From contig JAAPAO010000125.1 of the NCBI GenBank assembly GCA_013115145.1, forward strand, positions 1 to 64,000: a DNA stretch of 64,000 nucleotides, read 5' to 3'. The position numbers and the translations under genes are program-made. The notes under the pieces are model-generated. The model had not been told where the DNA came from, searched no databases, and worked only from the letters and a program-made list of their open reading frames with translations. This stretch comes from Perkinsus chesapeaki. Taxonomy: Eukaryota > Perkinsozoa > Perkinsida > Perkinsidae. Shown in pieces: positions 1 through 11,775 of the stretch; the first letter of the stretch is position 1; every line of letters starts with the position of its first letter.

Positions 1-2750
1 CTAACCCATTGGTTTTATTTTTTCCGCTTATTTTTACCAAAAAATTTGGTCACACCATGGGTGCTGAACAAAAAAAATTGACATTTTAATTTTTGGGGCC
101 CCCCCCCCCCCCCCCGATTTACCTCGGTTTATTTTCCTGATGGTATTACTGTGTTCGGTGGTCAGGTACACCTGTTTATTACAGGCATGCGTCCACAATA
201 AACAGCTTCAGCGTGCCATACGACTGCATGATGCGATGGTTGAGGAATACCGAGTAGATCCTGACCAGAAAACGTGAGGCTGCCAGGCGTTGGTTGATGA
301 TGCTTACAACAGTCTCCCGCAAGCCTCGAGTCTCACGCAATAGCGTACAAAACTGCCGCGTCAGTTTATCATCTGCTGAATCGATTTTGTGAACAACGGG
401 TCACATCAACTTCGTTACGCCGTCCTGTTCTGCGTACCGCTAGTTGAGTATCTCTACCAGGTACGCGGTTCTGGCTCGTGGATGCATATACTCTAACCAT
501 CTCGAACTTGCATCCAGTGTTGTTCGATGTGCGTTCGGATTGTCGACAGCAAATGGGATGGCATTGTGCAGAAAGCCGGTAAGAACGTTCGCGCTGCGCT
601 GAAGACTCGCCAAAGATTGGCCACCGACACCAATCTTCGATCGCATTGCCTACTTGGCCAACCATCGGTAGCGCCTGAGGCGCTACGCCTCTCCACGCAG
701 AGGATGGCTGACTCTTGATGTCTATTGTGCAACTTGTCCCAAAGATATGGTGAAGTTTCGGGCTTGCTGGAATAGCAGTATAATACTGCCAATAATTGCC
801 CGGTTCATTTTCAGCCCGGAATGGAAACCCGTGTGGCGGAGGAGATACTAGCCCAAATCGTCCAGCGCGGTGGGAACGCATCCGCGGCAAGACTGGCGGC
901 TCCGCTACTCCATGACCTCAGACGGTAACGATAGCAAGAGAGATTTGGAAATTGCATCGCTTACATGACACTAGGCCGTGCTGTACCAAGAATCATTGTT
1001 TAGTCGCTATCCTTGGTAGTTACCGTGGTCTTCGAATTACGGACACGACAGTGAATCTGATCATGACCGCCGCTGCACAGCAAGAGTGAGCAGTTTAAGC
1101 CTCCGTCGTTTGGGATTTTCGACGTCAGGTATCCACATTTGCCGGAACGCGAGGATGCGGTGCGATATGAGGGGACTCAGAATGGCCCGCCTCCTCCCCC
1201 TCCCCCACCGACATCAGTTACTTTGCCTCCGTGGGTTCCTAACACAGTCTCCGTTAAGTCCCTCTACATAGGTTCACTCATAGCGGAGGAGGTGGCGCCG
1301 CGCTAGGCGCACTGCAGGGAAACCCTCGGTATTCGCCGCCACTAACACCTCTTGATTCACCTCACAGCACCAGCATGCGTTCTATGCCTACGGCTGGGGC
1401 ATCGGCTGAGTAAATGAACACTGTGTGGCGGCTTGTTGACGATTTCTACAGGTTCGACCGTTTTCAGTTGCCCGTTGCTCACCATCACGGAGGGAACCCT
1501 TTCATGGGGGTGTATCCCACTGCATCGTTCTGGTGAATAATTCCAGTTGGTTTTTATACGTGCATGGTTGCATCAGGGCTCCCGTGGGCGCACCTCCACA
1601 GAGAAGTCAGTCCGTTAGCTCGAGCCCTCCATTGCCGGTCGCTCAAGCATTGCCTGGTATCTTGCACCCCCAGCTGCACATGGAGTACGGGCCGGCCGTT
1701 GTTGACTGGCAACGTTGCTCTGGCAGCACCCAGCCTCCGGGTTATTCCTGAGGAGAATGCTGAAGTATGATATTGTAGAGGTTACTGAAATATGTACTTC
1801 TTTTACTTAATCACCATCCGCTTACTGAATTCACGTATATTCGTTATTGTCGATTGTTCGATACCACCATGCAAGCGGAAGAAGTCGATGCATGACAGCA
1901 GACTAGCTTAGTTTCCATTCTACCACGGTTTCTGTGTTTGACTGAATGTCACTCAATTCCGTTCTGGGTTCATAAACGTGTCCGTCGACGAGATGAACGG
2001 AACTTGCGTTTAATCCAGCGGCCGGCCATCGCAAGTTTGCAGTTTAAGCAGTGGTGAATAGCATGAGGACCTCTCCAGTGCAGTACTAGGACAGTGGTAA
2101 CGATTGTTAGAGCTCACCGGATGGCTATGACATACCACTGAGCGGTGTGGCCCACACCGTGTGAGACTCGCACTGTGAGCCCTTAGCAGAAACCATATGT
2201 CCGAGATGAGCGCCGATGCGGTGAGCTGATCTTTCTTTAAACTCCGTTACAATAACCCTTGTATGTTAACAGTACATCTACTACAGTACTCGGAGGTCGT
2301 ATTTGAGCACCATTGATGTAAGAAAGCTCTATCCGAAACCCGACTAGACGATTCGAGTGGCTTCCATGGGGGCAGTGCAAAGAACAATATCGGTTACCCA
2401 CGGGGTAGATTTGTTGCCTGGGCCAACTTGCCAACTGCTTTGCGGAGTATTCGACAGAGCGTTGAGCTCACGACACCCACAGCAGACGACGCTGCTCTCT
2501 TCGTTGAACACGAGCTCCGCCGAGCTCTATGATGAGCAATTATTTTGCTATCGGAATCGTACACTAGATCGCACACAAGATTATTGAACAACCGAGACGA
2601 TGCTTAATGAGCTTTATTTTGACTCTCGATGGATGTTGCGAAGTTAATAACGGACTACCACTGAAACTGGTTGTGGGTAATGAAGTTGGAGGAGCTTTTT
2701 AAAGAGCTCAACGATCAACATCAGTCTAAGATGGGACTTCTCTTGCCAAG
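1..2750. other. gene-poor left end, no supported gene
   Basis: I see no gene here that I can support. A run of 17 C follows 4 G at 95-115. Between about 180 and 890 the minus strand has several overlapping open frames that may be an old coding or mobile-element remnant, but no conserved motif or consistent splice chain links them. The rest, to 2750, has scattered short frames on both strands without a convincing exon pattern. Confidence 0.5.
99..115. repeat. C17 homopolymer tract
   Basis: Seventeen consecutive C residues follow GGGG, giving a G4C17 junction close to the window start. Such a tract is prone to length errors in sequencing and to slippage in vivo. No gene uses it. Confidence 0.9.
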
Positions 2751-3428
2751 TCATGGTTCATACGTACACACTCCAGGATAACCAATTTTCTCGCAGTAGC
2801 TCCCCACCCCCGCTGGACAATCCTAAAAGCACTTCTTGGTGCACAATGGTCGAATCTCGTATGTAAGCGGCTGCTCACCTTGGTCGAGTTGCAATACAGT
2901 TCACAAACTTGCAAACTTTCCGCCGTACGAGTGCAGCTCACTTTGCCCGTAGAGGGAGCAGGGCAATTTCCAAAAGGACAGAATGGCACGCACATCACGC
3001 CCGTTAGCTTGTATCCGAGAAGTGAGTCGGTCTAACGCAGTCCAAGACATACAGGACACAATTTGTGCTCTTTGTGTCACACAAAGAGCAGATATACTCA
3101 CTATAACATAGCTCAGATACATGCCTTGGCAGTCACAGTCCGTTATCTCTCTACTGTACGGTTCAGCGCTCAGCAGACATTGACCCACCGGCCTCTTATA
3201 GGCCAGACCTATAATACGAAAAGATATCGTGTCTAATCCCTCGTTTGGTACTCACTAGTAGTATTACTGGTAGTGGAAGAACGCACAGTCGGGTACCTAC
3301 GGAGGAACGCTCAACCGTACTATCACCGAGTTCAAGCAGCTCGCTCACTCGTCCAAGTTCCCTTGATGCATCATCTGGACCAAACCGATGGACACGGCGG
3401 TGGTCATGCAGAATCCCAGAATATTCAT
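2751..3428 (-). CDS. Cys-rich secreted protein, copy 1
   Basis: Multi-exon minus-strand gene of a four-member family in this window. Exon 1 (3428-3349) encodes a signal peptide starting MNILGFCMTTAVSIGLVQ. Exon 2 (3296-3256) is short. Exon 3 (3208-3102) carries the family block GLAYKRPVGQC and a CDC pair. The next exon (about 3010-2880) has CVPFC, a CP element and further paired Cys. The last exon ends in the pattern DCPAG, YC, VCTYEP and stop at 2751. All mapped junctions are GT-AG and keep phase. Known: short Cys-paired secreted proteins are usually disulfide stabilised. Inferred: secreted or surface protein of unknown function, possibly lineage specific. The 24-bp tandem repeat at 3496-3615 lies just upstream of its start. 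Confidence 0.7.
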
Positions 3429-3495
3429 TATGTTGATAGTAATGCGAGGAGAGAATTCAACACGGACAGAAGAATCGTAGCCGGTTTCCGTCATG

Positions 3496-3615
3496 GTCAC
3501 AATGCAAATGTCACCGATGGTGACAATGCAAATGTCACCGATGGCGACAATACAGATGTCACCGATGGTGACAATGCAAATGTCACCGATGGTGACAATG
3601 CGAATGTCACCGTTG
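3496..3615. repeat. 24-bp tandem repeat, 5 units
   Basis: Five 24-nt units (3496, 3520, 3544, 3568, 3592) share the core GACAATGCAAATGTCACC with a few substitutions. On the plus strand they read in frame as repeats of NANVTDGD, but no splice pattern or signal supports a plus-strand gene. The array starts about 70 bp upstream of the first codon of the minus-strand Cys-rich copy 1, so it sits in that gene's promoter region. Confidence 0.85.
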
Positions 3616-3710
3616 GAGTGAAGATCTGGCGAGCTACATTACATCTGGTCATCTCTGATTTATTTGTCAACGAGAATGAACAATTTGCAGAGAACTGTGT
3701 ATTTTCGTAG

Positions 3711-5456
3711 CGAAAGAAAGATTATTCACTATCATGAAGGGAGAGACGGGATTACGGAGCTCCGGAGTGAGACCGTGGTGTCCAGTGACTTTAGCTAGTG
3801 TCCCGGTCACAGTGACCGTGACGTAACATAATATTGCGGTGCAAAATCCATACCGCACATAAACGGAGGATTCATCCCAGCCGATATACACGCGCTTCTC
3901 AAAGATTATGTCCCGACCCGCTTTCGGCACTGTCCTGTGATTGGCTTTCTGGTAACAGGTATGCGCTACAGCAGGCTCAGTACACGCTCGCCTCTAGAGA
4001 CGAGACACCTGCGTGACGCTCAAGACCTGTCTCCCCCTCAACTCCACTTCATTCTTTGTCTTCGCGCTCTTCGGAACCATGCATGCTGGATAGATATGGG
4101 GAGGAGCTATTGACGGAACTAACTAGAGGACTTCGATCAGCACCTTCAAAGAGCCCCGAGAGTCAGTAGGACATTTCATTGTTAATCATTAATGCGCAGC
4201 TGAGTGTTAACGGGCACATTTTGCTGTCGCGAGCTCCATCGGACGTCTGATTTCTGTCGGACTCCATCGGGGACTGCGCAGTCCATACTTGGATTGATCA
4301 CGTCTAGCTGCTAGACTCTAGCAACCTTTTCGCTGCGAGGCACGTAGCTATTAGTGAATGGACTTCATGCTGTTGTAGACAGCGGAGGGCGCCGCGCGCC
4401 CGCTGAGGAATAATTATGGGCGGAGGCGTGATCGAGACGTCGATTGATACTATCGGTAGACGATGGGCGACTCTGGTAACACAATCCTATAGGCTTTATA
4501 CGAAGTAGTGCTTAGCGGGCAGGCAATACAGCTTCGAGTTACAATAGCTTGAGACCTCGGGGACAAGTCATGAAGCGTTGGTGAAGCTAACTTCTCACCA
4601 ACAGCACGAATAAAGGATTCCGGCGAGTATTCTTGTCACTGCCGTTCGCTGATGAGAGCCATATTCCGGGATACACCTCTGTTTAGATAAGCATGAGACA
4701 GTGGAAACTGCTGTGGAGGTCGTGGAGTCCTCGGCAGGGATCCGTCCAACCCGTTTCACGAAGGTTCCTAGAGGCAGCCTTACTTTTCGAGGAGGTTCCT
4801 GCTCCAGGAATCCTAGAGGAAAGTAGTTCAGAAAATTCGCGCGAGCGCTCTAGGGAGGTTCCTCCTCTATAAAGTAGTACATTGCGTTACTCAAGGGCCT
4901 CATGATGAGGCCCTCATCACTGATGAGTCATCAGCGCAAGCAGAGCTGGGCACAAGCAGTCATCACGACCCCGCAGGAACATAGGGGTTCCTGAACTGGT
5001 CGAGATGAAAAGGTTCCTGGAATCTATCGCATCGTTGAAAAAGGTTCCTCGAGGAGCCTCAAAGGTTCCTGGATGAAACCCTGGTCCTCAGTGTACGAGA
5101 TGATTTAAATCGCGGCCGGATCTAGGTTTCACTCAAGACAGTGAGCCCATCGAAACAACGTTTCACGAGCAAAAAATGTGAGTAATAATGTCGCAGCTGA
5201 AGGGACCTAAATTTAGTTAAGGAGGCAATGGGGCGAGATTTCCCCGGAGTCTAAGTCATTCGCATCACGATCGAGCAATCTCGACGGTTTTATTAGACAG
5301 GGTATCAGATATACTTGTGTGGGAACGTCGGTGACTTACCGATGGTAAGAGAGGGCTCTAAGGTTTGAAGAAAAAGACAGCTTATGATTTCGAAGGCCTG
5401 AATCAGCCGCAAAAAGCTAATAACCAATGTATTTTCAAATGATTTTGGACTTCAAC
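3711..5456. other. intergenic stretch with short-word repeat patch
   Basis: No supported gene. The stretch holds the AGGTTCCT cluster at 4762-5070 and a small perfect hairpin at 4894-4914 (10-bp arms, one-base spacer). Open frames are short and lack exon character. Confidence 0.5.
4762..5070. repeat. AGGTTCCT dispersed repeat patch
   Basis: The octamer AGGTTCCT occurs at 4762, 4793, 4856, 5011, 5042 and 5063, with the variant GGGTTCCT near 4986. Six exact copies in about 310 bp is far above chance for an 8-mer. Flanks differ between copies, so this is not a simple tandem array. Confidence 0.75.
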
Positions 5457-6151
5457 TTAGGGAGGATATAGACACACCCGCGGTGCCTTCGGACCCACAC
5501 ATGTCGTTCCTCTAGGGCAATCCTAAACAAATAGAAGATAAGTGTTGTAGCTCCAGATGCCAACAAGGCTCACCTCATCCTTATCACACGATAACTGACA
5601 AATATGGACGCCCCCAAAATCAGTGCAGGTCGCTCTTTCGGTCGGTGCGCCCGGGCATGCACCTTCATTGGTACAGGCTGGCTCACACATTACCCCGAGG
5701 ATTTTTAGAAACGGCCACACTTCTATCTGAAGCCGGTAGAGTGGCAGCTAGCACGAAGCATAGTATAAGCTCCTCACCCAACAATGCAGGTAGATGTCCG
5801 CGCCAATGCAATAGCAGCCCTTTACTTGACCATCTGGCGTCAATTCACACGTCCCCTCGGGCCACGTGTAAGCTATGCCTGAAAAAAAGCAAAATAGCAG
5901 GCTTCCCGCTTGTGACGTTACTCTCATCATCAGGAAGTGCTATAGTCGACAAGTGCCTGACATACGAGTCGTCTGTGTACGTTATGAGCGAAAAGCGGTT
6001 CACTCACCAGGCCCCCTGGAAAATAGATTCATAGATCATCTGGGTACGGGCGATACACGACTCGTGTATCGCCATGTCTTGATCACAGTCGCCTCGTGTA
6101 ACACGAGGCGACTGTGATCAAGACATGCAGCTGATGCAGCTGATGGAACAT
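5457..6151 (-). CDS. Cys-rich secreted protein, copy 4-type, exon 1 interrupted by hairpins
   Basis: Same family and exon order as the genes at 2751, 23254 and 32885. From the minus strand: a start at 6151 followed by a hydrophobic leader, the family segment QMIYESIFQGAW ending at a GT donor (exon end 6008), a short exon ending DDE, an exon with GIAYTWPEGTC and a CYC pair (about 5890-5780), an exon with CEPAC, CP and paired Cys (about 5700-5580), and a last exon DCPRGTTCV to CLYPP and stop (5457). Between the leader and the QMIYE segment lie two back-to-back inverted repeats (6050-6127) that break the frame unless they are spliced out. The gene is therefore either a pseudogene or has an unusual exon 1 splice. 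Confidence 0.65.
6050..6127. repeat. two adjacent perfect inverted repeats
   Basis: 6050-6072 has 11-bp arms around one base. 6073-6127 has 27-bp perfect arms around a single A. The two are contiguous and lie within exon 1 of the Cys-rich gene on the minus strand. The right arm of the larger hairpin is the original leader-coding sequence; the left arm is its inverted copy. Confidence 0.95.
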
Positions 6152-7682
6152 ATTAACACTTAGCCTTGGTGGCTCAGGCGAAAAAAATGCTATTTCCTGC
6201 GATAAATAGTAAGTCGGTGACGCCTCTCGGGCTTGGGGAGTTCAAATTGGAACTCTGAGATGCCGGGGCGGTCCCAGTGGGACAGACTCACTGCGCATCA
6301 CCGAAACACGGTTTCATCAAAACTGCTTGTTCAAGTCTCCATAGAGGAGAAGCATCGTTTTCGATTTTTGTTATTGGGAGTTTGACAAACTCAGTTTGTA
6401 CTCATAGCGGCGAAAAAAGCGGCCGGCGTGAGGTCCAAATGCAGGCAGTGCCTCATGAGCACCGGCTTGGCCGCATTGGTCACGGAGCATTTATGACAGA
6501 CTAGTCTTCCTACTGCATACTCTACCCAGCTCCTACCCTAGCTTCTCAGGAGGATCTTAAGAAACCTAGAATATGCGCCTGGTCAAAACAACCGACTTTT
6601 TCAGTGTTTTGGTGTCAGAGATAGGTCTCAGTCGTAAGGCTAACCGATGAGTGCAACCCAAAGTTCATGTCGACAAAGATGACTCACATATGTATTGATA
6701 CATCCGTGGGTGCGTAACGAGACTTGGGATAGTCTGAATCCATGGGTCACGGTGGTTAGTCGCGATAAAGTGTCGTAGTCTGATTCTTTAGATGTTCTCG
6801 TAGCGTCTGGTTGATGAATTGACTGCTTCTAATACCGAAGGATTGGACTTAATCGACGTAACAGCGGCGGGTTCATTCAGACACACAATTTCAGAGCACG
6901 CCTCATTCAGTCTACGCACTCAGGAACGTAACACCAACTCCGAGAATATACTGGTAGGTTAAAGTATGCATGGGAAGCAAGCAAGCCTCGGGCCTGACTT
7001 GCAGTATGGAGATATCCACATATAGACACCTCGGCTTCTGTCACGCGGTCGCTCCCACATGTGTATGCGTACAAAAGCGGTCGGATGGAAAGGTACTTTA
7101 ATGACTCATTTGCCTGTTGATTTACGAACTAATCGTATAGTTGGATTTAACATGCTTTCAGCGATGTGCAAGCGTTTTGTCACAGTAAGTTTAGCTGGTC
7201 GCACAAATTATCCCGCTCGATTCCTGGCGAGTGCATTTCTCTTGCATTTTTTTTCAAAAACTCAAATAAAACAAAGTAAATCAGGTGGTTTGGAATTCAT
7301 TTATGGCGGTCATTTATCGCCTTATGTGCAATGGGCAGCTCATTATCGTCGCAAGATACCAGGGACTGGCCGGAGCCACCGTAGCTCTCTCGAATCGTCA
7401 ATATTTCTTTTCCTGTAGTCTCTTGCGCGCCTTTGTTTATGGACACTGCTTCCCCTGCCACAAGCAGTAGTGATTCATCTTCAGCAGCTCCGGAGCGAGC
7501 GGGAGAGCTACCACGGTGAGACGGACAAAATGATAAACATAGAGCGTTCGTTTTTTGTTGGGCCAACTGACCGTTCGGAAAAGTGCTCTCACAAGAAGTC
7601 TGCCAGGCCGCTGTTGTCTCTGGCATCCCGTCTCCACTCTCTATTCGTGACATTCCAACAGCGTGCAGCAGCAGTGACCGCG
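6152..7682. other. intergenic stretch
   Basis: No supported gene. Open frames at 7059-7418 and 7470-7682 lie upstream of the Nup85-like start. The last is continuous with the first exon and could be 5' UTR or an N-terminal extension. Confidence 0.4.
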
Positions 7683-10600
7683 ATGGCTGAGGAGGGCCAC
7701 GAGCTAGAGGTGTCAGATAGAGAGCTTGAAGGTTACGTACAGGGGCTTACGGCCGCACTGGAAGCCGGGCGTCGGGAGGTAGCACTGATGAACGCCAAGC
7801 GTGGAATAGGGAATCTTAGGTTGAGGATGCATTGGAGAACTCGGCCAATATGGACTGGCCAGAGATCGACTCTGACTACGAGGCGCTCTGCCGTGCCCTC
7901 GCATGTGTTGACATTATCGGCATCTGCTTTGTAATATATCCTCGTTTGCCAAGGGGATGTGTTCTGCTGTAGGTATACGAATCTGCCACTCGATCGTTCG
8001 GCACGGCATCAAGGCTGCTTAATTGGTATATAACTCATCATGATATGGACCAGGAAATAACAGAGGTAGTAACAGTTGTGAAGTGGGCAGGTTTATGAAA
8101 ATTTCGCATTCGACAGTACAAGACGGCCTTAGGAAAGTCCTGTAGTGCGCTGTGATAGAAGGAGCTCTATACCGAATCATTTCACAGCTCGAATGCCTTC
8201 AGATATCAGCACGAGCCCATGACCTGCTGGTAGGCGGGCAGCTGGATAGAGAAGGCGATGCTGAGTTCTGGCAATGTCTGCAATTCCTAGCTTCGATGGA
8301 TATGTCCAAGCACGTTGCTCACCTGTTGACTCAGTGGCTCCAGGTTAAAGGAGAGGATCATGAGGTTGATCCAGGGTAGTAACAGTTGGCACGGAAGGAT
8401 ATATTTCTGAGTTCATGTTGATTTCCAACGCTATATAATATATAGTATACAATGCATATTCCTTACGAAGTTGGCGAACAAGAAAGCTCGGTAAAGTGCC
8501 GGTAGAGTTCCGCATCTTAGAGAATTTCAAGGATTTCTAAAATCCGAGCATCAAGAATTTCTAGGCCAACTCGGTGCGTCAGTGTTAGTTCTCCATTGAG
8601 CAACGCAACGCAAATTCTCATACTTCTGACGGCCACAGTTCGTGCTGCATCCCATGGAGTGGAACAGATATGTCGCGAGAACCGTTCTTTTTCCTGCGTT
8701 TTCTGCACTTTTGGTGTACCCGGACACAGCATAGGGACTATAGTAGCCCATTAAAGCGTGAATGAGCCGAACTGGGGCATCTTTACTTATCCAGGAGGGC
8801 TTTCATTTATACGCAATAGTATAGCACTGTTCAACGCGTATAGTTCTCGTCAAGTCTTGCCGTCGGTAGCCATTTGTGAATTAGGCTATATGAAGATGTG
8901 CGGCTGTTGGCAACGTTCTACGCAGACATCCCGTCAGTTAATGACATTACCACTCATAGCAGGACTACAGCGGAGTTTGAGAAACGAATGGACAATCGGA
9001 TGTGAGGAGGTTTGGTGAAATATGGGAAGGGTTTTGGCAGGAATCTTGCTTACTCGGGTTGGAGCAAGGTTTGTGCTACAGGAAAGCAGCATGATGAGAC
9101 TGCGTTCATGTGGAAGCTGAATGCCAGCAGCGAGGAGGTAAGTTGGTAGATTGATTGGGTCAAAGGGAAGCTTCGTGTAGGATATGGATTCTCTGATCAA
9201 ACGGATGTGCGAGCTGACATCTCCGGAGACGGGCCCTGTAGAGTCTGATACTGCTTGGTAGTAGTCTGGGTCGGAGTGGTTTGGCGAGCGGCTCTGTTAG
9301 GTATCTAAAGGTCATATTGGAATACTTCTGGTTCTATCCGAATCTAACTGTAACTGGCGGCGGAGCGAGCTCTATTGTGGAGTCGGCGGCGAAGCTGTTG
9401 TCTGGGGAAAAGGACGCCTCGGTTACTCCGATGGACGTCGTTGTCCACGCCTGTCTCACTGGAGATGTTAGCGAGTTGTTGACGAGCCTGTCGGCGGACG
9501 GTCGAGAGTAGTGAGCGTCCTGTGGCTATGGGAGCATTTTTTGATGTAGGCTTGGCGGGTCAATGGTCGTGTGCCATATAGTGGATTTGCTGTATTATTC
9601 TGGAAGTCTATCCGAGGCTCTGCCTGCCGAGAGGGATGTGGAGCTGTACAGGGACGGGTAGTAGCAGGGAGGGCGTGGCTTGGGTTTTCCATCAATTTTC
9701 GGGTGTTTTTCTCATTTCTACTGAAGGATGTATGTTGGATAAATGGGCAGGATTCGTACATGCGTAATTGTTGAGCTCAACTGGGGATAAATCCGTGGAG
9801 TATCTTAATGTATATTAGCTGCCTAATGTCAATACGCGGGGAGATAGTGAGGAGAATCTATAGTGGAGTTTAGGCGTCTGAAGGATTATGTTAACTTCCT
9901 GACGTCCCCTTGTGTGCCGAAAGCCCTGGGATATCGGCTGGCCGAAGACTATGCTGCTGCGGCGCATGAGGATAAACTATCTCGAAACAGACTGTCTGAT
10001 ATACTTATGGACATGGCAGGTGGGAATCCATCAAGATTTCGCCCCATTATTTCGGGTTCTCTCGGGAAGGAGGGAGGGAGGGAGCCGTTAAATTCTCAGC
10101 GTTGATGTTCTTATGGAATCCATATTCCTTTAGTTTTCCACTGATTTCGACCCTAGAACTCATCGCTGCGGTTTCTGTCTTGTTAATAATCGTGTTTTAG
10201 AGGAGATGAGCCCAACTGATAATGACGTGATGTCCGTAATAAAAAGGAGCTTAGACCACCGGCTGCCTGATGTAGCCCTCGACATCTGTTCGTCTCGATT
10301 TGAGTCTCTGAGCGACACTGACGTTCTGTCGGCGATTCGGTGGTTGGAACGGTCGCAGGATATCTCGGGCTCGCGCAAGCCGCTTATTTCTGACTATCTC
10401 GATAAGCTTTCTATGAGGGAAAATGGTGTTGAAAAACTGGTTGAGATTTTCAAGGCAGCGAACCGGCTTAATGGCGGTGCAGAGCTGGGGCGGGGAAGGC
10501 TGGGCTTCTATTCCCGTCTGGCATCCGCGGTAGAGCGGCCGGAAGCTGAGACGATTGCACGGTTGTTGGTGAGCGACGACTGCCCGTCCGAGGCATTGCC

Positions 10601-10784
10601 GATGCTATTAAGAGAGCTCAAGAGGAGTGGTAGCTGTGATGTTAGTGATGATGAAGCTATGGCTGTATGGGAGAGGCTGCAGGATAGGCGTTTGGAGGGG
10701 GATGAAGGGGATCTGGTGGAGGCATTATTGGTGGAGGTAATAGGAAAGGGAAAACGGGGGGGGGTTATCGTGGAGCAGGTGTGA
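7683..10784 (+). CDS. Nup85-like nucleoporin of the Y complex, 13 exons
   Basis: Thirteen exons join in phase: 7683-7778, 7820-7930, 7973-8065, 8146-8375, 8565-8713, 8795-8837, 8885-9001, 9041-9137, 9181-9257, 9301-9507, 9550-9657, 9874-10019, 10201-10784, giving about 685 residues, close to usual Nup85 length. It is all-alpha. The middle matches the Nup85 pattern by eye: AWYLKVILEYFWFYPNL followed by a PMDVVVHACLTGD segment, then VVCHIVDLLYYSG, then RLKDYVNFLTSP with paired helices ending in AIRWLERSQDIS. Known: Nup85 joins Seh1 in the outer-ring Y complex of the nuclear pore. Inferred from pattern only, since scaffold nucleoporins diverge strongly. Start chosen at the first ATG after a stop-free leader; an upstream extension is possible. 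Introns are mostly 39-47 nt. Confidence 0.55.
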
Positions 10785-11775
10785 AATTTGGTTGCTAAAT
10801 ATGGACAAGAAAGTCAACGATAAAGTCGTTGGCAATAAACGACCATGTGATGGCAAATATAACGATCATGCATCACATTACGGGTTGTAAAGTCACCAGT
10901 TATCATGCCGTTTGAAGCAACTTGTTCGGACAGGCAAACACCTTCAACGAGCCAACCTATATAATATATAACTACTTTAATCAGTATTATAATGTTCCCG
11001 TTTAGTTTTACTCTATTGCTTCTGTAATGTATATCTGCTTTCCTCTTTTAGTCCTTTCTTAGCTCTGGTAAAGATACCGGCTACGCTGGATCACCGCAGG
11101 CTTCTAGTGTTAGTGGCGATGCAGCAGCAGCTATAAACAGTCAATGGGTGTTTGTTTGAGAGGACCAGGCCGAACCTCGTTTCGATATGCTACGTTGAAA
11201 TAGCCGACTTTGTTTTTGTGTTGTTAAGTTCGATAATGGTTAGTAGTGAACTATAGGGAAGTGGGAGAGGTATTTTGTAGGTGGTGGTATAGGAGACCTT
11301 GAGCCTCTGGGATGAGGGGTGCTATGATGACTACGATATTTTATCTCTGGAAACTGTTGCTTGAACGAAGTTTCATGAAGCGTGTTGTATTTACATTTAA
11401 GCTCACTTGGCTTAGCCGTTGGCTGGCATTTACTAGGGAAATCGATGATAGTGTATTATTGTCCTCAATGCTTGCTTTACCCATAAGTCGCGTTGCTATG
11501 AGGGTGATGGGTTGTGAAAATAGTTGGTTAGGCGAGACTTCATGGATGGTGGTGTGTTCTCATTTCGGCAGCTTAGTTAGCTTAGCCGTTTGCTAGGTAA
11601 ATTGACGGTATACTATTACTGTCCTCAATCGTTGCTCTGCTCGCGAGTTGCCAATGAGGGGGCGGGAGTATTCGGTAGAAGGAGTAATCGGGCAACTCAT
11701 CATAGATGGATGTATAAAACGTATCGTCTCATTGTCTATTACCTCCCGCTCTGCTGCAGTTTTGAATTCATATCG
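10785..11775. other. intergenic region with diverged direct duplication
   Basis: Between the Nup85-like gene and the first helical-repeat gene. A roughly 90-bp element beginning CTTAGCCGTT at about 11410 recurs in diverged form near 11580, each ending in an ATGAGGG-like segment. No coding signal extends across it. Confidence 0.5.

Noticed and set aside
369-890. Overlapping minus-strand frames as a retroelement or gag remnant
   Set aside because: No RT, integrase, zinc knuckle or LTR was visible, and the frames do not join by a consistent splice chain.
3273-3710. Plus-strand 145-codon frame with NVTDGD repeats
   Set aside because: The open frame is created by the 24-bp tandem repeat. It overlaps exons 1-2 of the minus-strand Cys-rich gene, which has a signal peptide and correct splice sites, and no plus-strand splice or family signal supports it.
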